Below are positions 1 through 4,393 of a DNA stretch of 8,106 bases, in pieces. The stretch covers positions 1-8,106 of the forward strand of contig JAZLIC010000011.1 in assembly GCA_045617225.1 (NCBI GenBank), given 5' to 3'. The first letter of the stretch is position 1. The number at the start of each line of letters is the position of its first letter. The DNA comes from JAZLIC01 sp045617225. Its GTDB lineage: Bacteria > Bacillota > Clostridia > Monoglobales > Monoglobaceae. A program made the position numbers and the translations under genes. Under the pieces are notes generated by a model that saw nothing but the letters and a program-made list of their open reading frames with translations, was not told the origin of the DNA and did no database searches.

Positions 1-141
1 ACAGGCTCTTTTTTAGCTGCAAAACCTAAAAATTCGAATGAGATAAGGTCCGAATTATCTGATTGGCCTTCTATTTCTAGAGGCATTCAGCTCTATTATG
101 ATAAACATCCTGAAATATATCAATTTTTTATGGCTTTATAG
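1..141 (+). CDS. C-terminal 46 codons of an unidentified protein, possibly an Rhs-type toxin tip (partial)
   Basis: The reading frame is open from the first base of the window to a TAG stop at 139-141; the start lies outside. The visible tail is soluble-looking, with charged and aromatic residues and no membrane segment, and ends in the residues QFFMAL. I do not recognise the domain. The stop codon overlaps the first base of the GAGGAG ribosome binding site (141-146) of the next gene, so the two are very likely co-transcribed and translationally coupled. Toxins and their immunity genes are commonly arranged this way, and an Rhs core remnant lies about 1 kb downstream. I therefore infer that this could be the variable C-terminal tip of an Rhs/YD-repeat polymorphic toxin. 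No catalytic motif can be seen in 46 residues, so the toxin reading rests on context alone. Confidence 0.55.
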   Translation, partial: TGSFLAAKPKNSNEIRSELSDWPSISRGIQLYYDKHPEIYQFFMAL

Positions 142-155
142 AGGAGTTTATAATT

Positions 156-614
156 ATGAGGAAAAATAAATTAATGTTTGTGATTATTGCTGCGATACTA
201 ATATTGCTGTTGAATGTGTATTGTATTCGCCCTGAAATGGAAAAAAGATCTATAATTAAAGACTATAGCAATTTAAAAGACGAATTTAATAAGTTGGTGA
301 ATTGTTTGACTTTATATGAATATCCTTTCATATATGTTGATAAGAATACAATAATCTATGATGATAAGATACCAACAATTAACAGTACTGTGTCTAAAAG
401 AATTTTTAATACCGAAGAATGGAAAAACTTGGACGTTACAGGGTATTATAAAATTTCTAAAGAAGAGGAGGCAATATATTTTTATAAGTATAGGAACTTT
501 GACAGATTGCGTGGAATAGTATATTGTCCGGGTGGTATCTATAATGGAAACATGGACTTAATTACTGCGTATGAGAAGATTCAAGATAGTTGGTATTATT
601 TTGAACAGAGGTAA
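156..614 (+). CDS. Small membrane-anchored protein, unknown; candidate immunity protein
   Basis: This encodes 152 residues. The ATG at 156 is preceded by GAGGAG at 141-146 with 9 bases between, so the start is well supported. Residues 1-5 are basic (MRKNK) and residues 6-22 are a hydrophobic helix, giving an N-terminal anchor or uncleaved signal. Cys23 follows the helix but its context (NVYC) is not a lipobox, so a lipoprotein is unlikely. The remaining ~130 residues are polar, rich in Tyr, Lys and Glu, and probably lie outside the membrane. I do not recognise the family. The gene starts 14 bases after the preceding stop and is very A+T rich (bases 181-360 are about 27% G+C by hand count), well below nifJ and the Rhs fragment, which suggests horizontal acquisition. 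From the coupling to the upstream tail and the nearby Rhs remnant I infer an immunity protein; an ordinary small membrane protein is the alternative. Confidence 0.75.
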   Translation: MRKNKLMFVIIAAILILLLNVYCIRPEMEKRSIIKDYSNLKDEFNKLVNCLTLYEYPFIYVDKNTIIYDDKIPTINSTVSKRIFNTEEWKNLDVTGYYKISKEEEAIYFYKYRNFDRLRGIVYCPGGIYNGNMDLITAYEKIQDSWYYFEQR

Positions 615-619
615 GCAGA

Positions 620-709
620 GAACCATTTGGGGACGTACATTTTTTTGGTACTATTTTACAAATGGCTCACAAATGGCTCTATGTTGGAGCTATTAAATTT
701 ACGAGGTAA
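620..709 (+). pseudogene. Possible scar of an Rhs core edge upstream of the second small gene
   Basis: Bases 620-635 nearly match bases 1092-1108 at the start of the downstream Rhs remnant: 11 consecutive bases are identical (623-633 and 1095-1105), with one substitution and one inserted base in the flanks. Read in the frame of 620, the segment codes Glu-Pro-Phe-Gly, as does the later copy, and stays open for 29 codons to a TAA at 707-709. That stop immediately follows the GAGG of the next ribosome binding site. The codons after Glu-Pro-Phe-Gly do not resemble an Rhs core. I infer a decayed module junction, perhaps a core edge joined to the last codons of a lost toxin. The match is short and could be chance. 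Confidence 0.3.
658..679 (+). repeat. Perfect 11-bp tandem duplication
   Basis: ACAAATGGCTC occurs twice without a gap, at 658-668 and 669-679, in the spacer before the second small gene. Ten bases of it (CAAATGGCTC) are present in inverted orientation at 1092-1101, just after that gene, where they belong to the sequence coding Glu-Pro-Phe of the Rhs remnant. The second small gene is therefore bracketed by inverted copies of a 10-base word. Confidence 0.75.
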
Positions 710-716
710 AGTCAAT

Positions 717-1085
717 ATGAAAAAAGTATTAGTAATCATTGGTGTTATAGTCACTATAAGTTTATGTATATGGCTGTTTTGTTTTAAAGCTTATGATGCC
801 AAAGTAGTGTATCCGTTATCTAAGGTAAAAAATGATGAAGTAACAGATTGGGTTCTTTGTATAACAGAAACAGGTGTAGAGGAAGATTTGTTGGTTGTTT
901 CAGACAGGAAGGTGCTATATGAAAACAAAAAAAGCTTTAAGGTAAACATTATAGATGATGTTTATTGGTCAACGCCTGCTTATTTTATACGAGTGTATAA
1001 AAATGGCGAAGAGGTTCAAAGTTATCCGCTGCTATATTTAGAGCAAATAGATTTTGGAACAATACAGCAAAATTTGATTCAATGA
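717..1085 (+). CDS. Second small membrane-anchored protein, unknown; candidate orphan immunity protein
   Basis: This encodes 122 residues from the ATG at 717, which has a GAGGT ribosome binding site at 703-707 with 9 bases between. The frame is open further upstream to a TTG at 627, but that start lacks a good ribosome binding site and would put a long odd extension ahead of a normal signal-like N-terminus, so I prefer 717. Residues 1-3 are MKK and residues 4-22 form a hydrophobic helix (VLVIIGV onward). The remaining ~100 residues are polar and probably outside the membrane. I do not recognise the family and see no clear similarity to the first small protein beyond the shared layout. No toxin gene precedes it, so if it is an immunity gene it is an orphan left by an older module. 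Its TGA stop is directly followed, in the same frame, by the Rhs core remnant. Confidence 0.7.
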   Translation: MKKVLVIIGVIVTISLCIWLFCFKAYDAKVVYPLSKVKNDEVTDWVLCITETGVEEDLLVVSDRKVLYENKKSFKVNIIDDVYWSTPAYFIRVYKNGEEVQSYPLLYLEQIDFGTIQQNLIQ

Positions 1086-1247
1086 CCAAACGAGCCATTT
1101 GGGGAACGCCGCACCGCCGACCCGTTTGTATACAACCCGTTTGGATACACAGGCGAGTATACCGATACAGAAAGCGGACTTATCTACCTGCGTAACAGAT
1201 ACTACGACCCGAGTATAGGACGCTTTATCACTGAAGACCTTGACTGA
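1086..1247 (+). pseudogene. Displaced Rhs/YD-repeat core fragment
   Basis: The frame has 53 codons ending in TGA at 1245-1247 and lacks an ATG or GTG start and a ribosome binding site. It codes the conserved end of the Rhs repeat-associated core: NPFGYTGEYTDTESGL, then YLRNRYYDPSIGRF, then ITEDLD. This is the segment that closes the Rhs shell just before the variable toxin tip in full-length proteins. Here a stop comes straight after the core, so no toxin tip follows. The fragment is about 51% G+C by hand count over 1101-1247, far above the two small genes on its left, matching the usual contrast between conserved Rhs cores and A+T-rich variable cassettes. Two near-identical 15-base units (1121-1135 and 1136-1150, 13 of 15 identical) code the paired DPFVY and NPFGY. 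I am confident of the family; that it is an untranslated remnant is inferred. Confidence 0.85.
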
Positions 1248-1252
1248 AACAC

Positions 1253-1296
1253 AAACGACCGCAAAAGGTTTTTGATACCTTTTGTGGTCGTTTTTT
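1253..1296. terminator. Rho-independent terminator between convergent genes, probably bidirectional
   Basis: A 16-bp stem pairs 1253-1268 with 1278-1293, with a single G-T wobble (1261/1285) and a 9-base loop. On the + strand it ends in six T residues (1291-1296) and would stop transcription leaving the Rhs locus. On the - strand, transcripts of the aminotransferase operon reach the same stem 9 bases after their stop codon and leave it into a T-rich run, so the hairpin probably serves both sides. Confidence 0.88.
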
Positions 1297-1301
1297 AAAA
1301 T

Positions 1302-2471
1302 TTATCTATGTTTTACAAATGATTCTATTCTGTTTAATGCCTCGTTGATATTTTCAATTGAATATGCGTAAGAGCAACGGATAAATCCTTCGCCGCTCTT
1401 GCCGAAGGCGTTGCCCGATACGACTGCGACCTTCTTTTCATAGAGCAACTCTTCGCAGAATGTATCAGAGTCAAGACCTGTACTGCGTATATCAGGGAAG
1501 CTGTAAAATGCACCGTTTGGCATAAAGCAGGAAAGACCCATATCGTTAAATCCGCCTACAATAACATTTCTTCGGCGCTCGTATTCGGCACGCATCATCT
1601 CTATATCCTCGTCACCGTTTTTAAGTGCCTCTATCGCCGCATATTGTGCAGTGGTAGGAGCGGACATAATTGCAAACTGATGTACCTTTGTCATTGCCTT
1701 GATAATGTCAGGGTGACCGCAAGCATACCCTAAACGCCAACCTGTCATTGCATACGCTTTTGAAAATCCGCTTACCAAAACCGTGCGTTCGTACATACCG
1801 TCAATTTCTGCAATAGAAGTATGATGAGTGCCATATGTAAGCTCGGCATAAATTTCGTCGGCTAAAACGATAATATTTGTGCTGCGAAGTACCTCGGCAA
1901 GTGCCTCCAAATCCTCACGCCGCATAATCGCTCCTGTCGGATTGTTGGGGAATGGAAGAACAAGCACTTTTGTTTTTGGAGTGATTGCCGCCTTTAACTC
2001 CTCGGCAGTCAGACGAAATTCATTCTCGGCTTTGGTTACAATGGTTACAGGCTTTCCGCCTGCAAGTGCGGTAATCGGCTTATAACAAACGAATGCCGGC
2101 TCCGGGATTAAGACTTCGTCGCCGGGTTTTATGACCGTTCGTATAAGCAGGTCAATCGCCTCACTTCCGCCGACGGTAACTAAAATCTGTTCAAGCGGGT
2201 TATAGCTGAGGTTAAAGCGGCGGTTTAAGTATGCGGAAATCTCACTGCGCAGTTCTTTAAGACCTGAGTTTGAAGTATAGTATGTTCTGCCTTGCTCCAA
2301 AGAGAGTATACCTTCATCTCTGATATGCCACGGTGTGACAAAGTCAGGCTCGCCAACGCCCAGAGAAATAACATCATCCATCTCGGAGGCAACATCAAAG
2401 AACTTTCGTATGCCTGATGGCGGAATGTTATATACGGTGGGGTTTAGCACTTTTTTTATGTCTAAACTCAT
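1302..2471 (-). CDS. Class I/II PLP-dependent aminotransferase (aspartate aminotransferase fold type I)
   Basis: This 389-residue enzyme is the usual length for family I gamma aminotransferases such as PatA, AraT and bacterial aspartate aminotransferases. It should move an amino group between an amino acid and a 2-oxo acid using pyridoxal phosphate. Visible motifs are SGIRKF and LGVGEPDFVTP near the N-terminus, GGSEAI at 101-106 (phosphate site), NNPTG at 176-180, DEIY at 205-208, SGFSKAYAMTGWR with Schiff-base Lys238 and Arg246, and GFIRCSYA with Arg365 for the substrate carboxylate. All key residues are present. I start at the ATG at 2471: GGGAGG lies 10 bases upstream (2482-2487), and this ATG overlaps the TGA of the regulator gene as ATGA. 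A start 14 codons earlier would push deeper into that gene. The pattern recalls Bacillus PatA and clostridial aromatic aminotransferases, but the substrate cannot be read from the sequence. It is the last gene of a three-gene operon. Confidence 0.93.
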   Translation of the reverse strand: MSLDIKKVLNPTVYNIPPSGIRKFFDVASEMDDVISLGVGEPDFVTPWHIRDEGILSLEQGRTYYTSNSGLKELRSEISAYLNRRFNLSYNPLEQILVTVGGSEAIDLLIRTVIKPGDEVLIPEPAFVCYKPITALAGGKPVTIVTKAENEFRLTAEELKAAITPKTKVLVLPFPNNPTGAIMRREDLEALAEVLRSTNIIVLADEIYAELTYGTHHTSIAEIDGMYERTVLVSGFSKAYAMTGWRLGYACGHPDIIKAMTKVHQFAIMSAPTTAQYAAIEALKNGDEDIEMMRAEYERRRNVIVGGFNDMGLSCFMPNGAFYSFPDIRSTGLDSDTFCEELLYEKKVAVVSGNAFGKSGEGFIRCSYAYSIENINEALNRIESFVKHR

Positions 2472-2968
2472 ATAGAGATAACCTCCCTTTTGTCCTTCTC
2501 GGGCTTTGCGCATACCTCACCGTCATACTTGTATCTTTTAAGTACGAAGTGCGTAGCGGTACTGAGTACCGATTCCATAGGTGCCAAATGCTCCGATACA
2601 AAAAGGGCAACCTCTTTAATGCTCTTGCCTTCGATTGTTATGCCGAAGTCATAGCTGCCGCTCATTAAGCTGAGCGCCTTTACCTGTGGGTATTGGTATA
2701 TACGCTCCGCAATCCTGTCAAATCCCTGATTGCGTTGGGGAGTAATTTTAAGCTCAATATAAGCGGTTACCGCATCGTCTGCCTCTGCTTTGTCCCAATT
2801 TATCTTGGCGCCGTAACCTAAGATAACCCCTGCCTTTTCAAGGGCAGTGATTTCGTCTGCCAAATCTGTGGCGGACATATCAAGCATGGTCGCCATTTCC
2901 TCTAATGAAAGTCTGCAATTCTTATGCAGTATGTTTAAAAGTTCTCCTGTCTTTTTTGAATTTTCCAT
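2468..2968 (-). CDS. Lrp/AsnC-family transcriptional regulator
   Basis: This encodes 166 residues, close to the family's usual 150-165. Residues 5-50 form the AsnC-type helix-turn-helix: LLNILHKNCRLSLEEMATML, then the recognition-helix part (MSATDLADEITALEKAG) and the hinge VILGYGAKIN. Residues 67-145 form the ligand-sensing RAM domain, with TAYIELKI, a conserved turn SGSYDFGI at 103-110 and the closing SVLSTATHFVLKRYK. Members of this family assemble as dimers to octamers and respond to amino acids. The start is supported by AGGAGGT at 2977-2983, 8 bases ahead of the ATG. The stop codon of the upstream membrane gene (2984-2982) lies within that ribosome binding site, and the aminotransferase ATG overlaps this gene's TGA, so all three are one transcript. 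A local role controlling its own operon in response to the aminotransferase substrate or product is inferred. Confidence 0.92.
   Translation of the reverse strand: MENSKKTGELLNILHKNCRLSLEEMATMLDMSATDLADEITALEKAGVILGYGAKINWDKAEADDAVTAYIELKITPQRNQGFDRIAERIYQYPQVKALSLMSGSYDFGITIEGKSIKEVALFVSEHLAPMESVLSTATHFVLKRYKYDGEVCAKPEKDKREVISI
2482..2487 (-). promoter_or_regulatory. Ribosome binding site that fixes the aminotransferase start
   Basis: On the - strand GGGAGG lies 10 bases ahead of the ATG at 2471-2469. It sits inside the last codons of the Lrp-family gene, whose TGA (2470-2468) overlaps this ATG. The arrangement favours translational coupling and argues against the longer frame starting at 2513. 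Confidence 0.8.
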
Positions 2969-2981
2969 ATCGTATTACCTC

Positions 2982-4151
2982 CTAAGATTGAGTTTGATTT
3001 TCAATTTTTTCCGCATTAAGCTTTTTCTCACGAGAGTCCATCATATCAAGCAAGATGATACGCAAAAGGGCAATTACCGGTACTGCCAGGAAGATACCGA
3101 GTATTCCGAACAAGCCACCGCCGATTACCACGCCGAAGATAACCCATACAGGCTTTACCTCGAGCTGACCGGAAAGGATTTTCGGTTGAATAAGGTTTCC
3201 GTCAAGCTGTTGAAGGATAATCAAAACAACCGCAACGATTATGCCCCTGGTAAAACCGCCGGTAAATACTGTAACAAGAGCGGTTAAGATAACGCCTATC
3301 GTCGCACCGAAGTACGGTATCAGGTTAAGCAATGCCACTATCAAAGCAAATACAAGTGCGTATTTTACCCTTAGCAGAGCAAGTGCTAAAAATGAAAGTA
3401 TAAAAACTATGCCTGCATCAATAAACATACAATATATATATTTTTTTATAAAGTTATCGATTTGTCTTAAATATTTTCCGGAAACTTTGCGAATATTCGG
3501 GCGGATATAAAGCCTTATCAGACGCATTGTGCCATTCTTTAAATTCTTGCGGTCAAGCAACAGGTAGATAGAAATAATAATACCCATAAATGCGTTAAAG
3601 AACCATGTGCCTACGCTGAGTACGCCTTTATAATACTTATTTACATCACTTAAAAAGAACTTGTTAATCAAATCAGGCAGAGAGAAGAAGTCGCTTGATA
3701 AGATTTTATGCACAGAAAATGCGTTCAGGTCAATATGATAGATGTTAAGCGAGTTAAACCAATCCACAAACGACATAACTATTCCGGGCAGTTGCTCCAA
3801 AAAGTCGTGCAGACTCTTTACAATAGCAGGTATAAGTGCCGAAAGGAGCAGGATAACCGCAATCAAAAATACAACATAAATGGATATTGTTGCAATGGCT
3901 CGCTTATTTTTATTCAAAAACTTTACTTTTGACATACTAATCCATTTTTCAATTTTACTGCACGGAAGATGCAGAAGGTATGCAAGAGCAAGACCGATAA
4001 AGAACGGAGTTAAAAGCTTGCCTAAGGAATGTAGCCACTCAAATATTATGCTTAAATTGTCAAAGGTTTTATAAACGGTGATTACCATAACCGACAGCAA
4101 AAAAACACTGATAAAAATACCGAGGTGTTTTTTAAGACCATTTAAATTCAT
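2982..4151 (-). CDS. AI-2E (UPF0118) family membrane permease
   Basis: This encodes 389 residues of a polytopic membrane protein with the family architecture. Hydrophobic segments lie near residues 10-26, 44-62 and 87-110; a long soluble loop follows (about 111-175), then helices near 178-199, 242-261, 264-278, 282-297, 302-315 and 334-365. Family hallmarks are LNLIPYFGATIG (275-286), QQLDGNLIQPKILSG (314-328) and a glycine-rich last helix (GVVIGGGLFGILGIFLAVPV). The charged C-terminal tail (SREKKLNAEKIE) is likely cytoplasmic. Members were named after E. coli TqsA, linked to autoinducer-2 export; others are reported as sodium/proton antiporters, so the substrate is open. The start has GGGAG at 4162-4166, 10 bases upstream. 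It is the first gene of the operon and its stop lies in the next gene's ribosome binding site. Pairing with an Lrp regulator and a transaminase hints at export or uptake of an amino acid or derivative. Confidence 0.92.
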   Translation of the reverse strand: MNLNGLKKHLGIFISVFLLSVMVITVYKTFDNLSIIFEWLHSLGKLLTPFFIGLALAYLLHLPCSKIEKWISMSKVKFLNKNKRAIATISIYVVFLIAVILLLSALIPAIVKSLHDFLEQLPGIVMSFVDWFNSLNIYHIDLNAFSVHKILSSDFFSLPDLINKFFLSDVNKYYKGVLSVGTWFFNAFMGIIISIYLLLDRKNLKNGTMRLIRLYIRPNIRKVSGKYLRQIDNFIKKYIYCMFIDAGIVFILSFLALALLRVKYALVFALIVALLNLIPYFGATIGVILTALVTVFTGGFTRGIIVAVVLIILQQLDGNLIQPKILSGQLEVKPVWVIFGVVIGGGLFGILGIFLAVPVIALLRIILLDMMDSREKKLNAEKIENQTQS

Positions 4152-4191
4152 TTTATCACTTCTCCCAAGTAATCCGATTATTATATTTTAT

Positions 4192-4220
4192 AGTATATCA
4201 TACCATTTTAAAATAGTAAA
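4192..4220 (-). promoter_or_regulatory. Promoter of the AI-2E / Lrp / aminotransferase operon
   Basis: Read on the - strand, a -35-like TTTACT (4220-4215) is followed after exactly 17 bases by TATACT (4197-4192), with TG one base ahead of it, giving an extended -10 box. Transcription would start near 4185, about 34 bases before the ATG. The spacer contains a perfect 10-bp palindrome, ATTTTAAAAT (4205-4214), and GTAT-N3-ATAC (4193-4203) overlaps the -10. Either could be a binding site for the operon's own Lrp-family protein, but neither is a proven site. Confidence 0.65.
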
Positions 4221-4295
4221 TACCACATATAAAAATAATAAAAAGATATTTTTATATAAAAAATGACTAAAATTGAAAAATGTCAAAAAAAACAT

Positions 4296-4324
4296 TTGAA
4301 AGTAGAAAACAAATGTGCTATACT
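4296..4324 (+). promoter_or_regulatory. Strong sigma-A-type promoter of nifJ
   Basis: TTGAAA (4296-4301), an exact 17-base spacer and TATACT (4319-4324) form a near-consensus promoter, and TG at 4316-4317 makes the -10 extended. The expected transcription start is near 4331, giving a leader of about 63 bases before the ATG. A 7-bp inverted repeat, ACATTTG (4292-4298) and CAAATGT (4310-4316), spans the -35 and spacer. Confidence 0.8.
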
Positions 4325-4351
4325 GATTAGTGGTGCATAGCCACTAATCAG
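4323..4351 (+). promoter_or_regulatory. Perfect 11-bp inverted repeat over the nifJ start site; candidate operator
   Basis: CTGATTAGTGG (4323-4333) and its exact reverse complement CCACTAATCAG (4341-4351) flank a 7-base centre. The left arm overlaps the last two bases of the -10 box and covers the predicted transcription start. A transcript starting near 4331 would carry only a few bases of the left arm, so the full repeat exists in DNA but not in RNA, which favours a protein-binding operator over an RNA hairpin. No T run follows (GAAATAATAA), so it is not a terminator. The binding protein is unknown; the arms do not match the Rex consensus I know (TTGTGAA-N4-TTCACAA). Confidence 0.7.
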
Positions 4352-4393
4352 AAATAATAATAAAACATTAAATATTTAAGGAGGCAATTTAAA

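Larger units (their letters stand above)
4152..4393. other. Divergent intergenic region between the operon and nifJ
   Basis: These 242 bases are strongly A+T rich and non-coding. They hold the leftward operon promoter (4192-4220), the rightward nifJ promoter (4296-4324), the nifJ operator-like palindrome (4323-4351), and an untranslated leader with a 12-bp self-complementary stretch TTAAATATTTAA (4368-4379) abutting the nifJ ribosome binding site. The two promoters are about 75 bases apart and do not overlap. I see no small ORF with a ribosome binding site and no riboswitch-like fold. Confidence 0.7.

Noticed and set aside
627..716. TTG-initiated N-terminal extension of the second small gene
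   Set aside because: There is no fitting ribosome binding site for the TTG, the region carries the duplicated word and scar sequence, and the ATG at 717 has a good ribosome binding site followed by a normal membrane-anchor N-terminus.
2472..2513. Longer start for the aminotransferase (14 extra residues)
   Set aside because: It would overlap the regulator gene by over 40 bases and place the GGGAGG ribosome binding site inside the coding region; the added residues do not resemble the family.
2417..3287. Open frames on the + strand opposite the regulator and the permease
   Set aside because: They are antisense to well-identified genes, have no convincing ribosome binding sites and their translations show no domain.
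4323..4351. Terminator or riboswitch in front of nifJ
   Set aside because: No T run follows the palindrome, and the predicted transcript starts inside its left arm, so neither a terminator nor a structured leader is supported.
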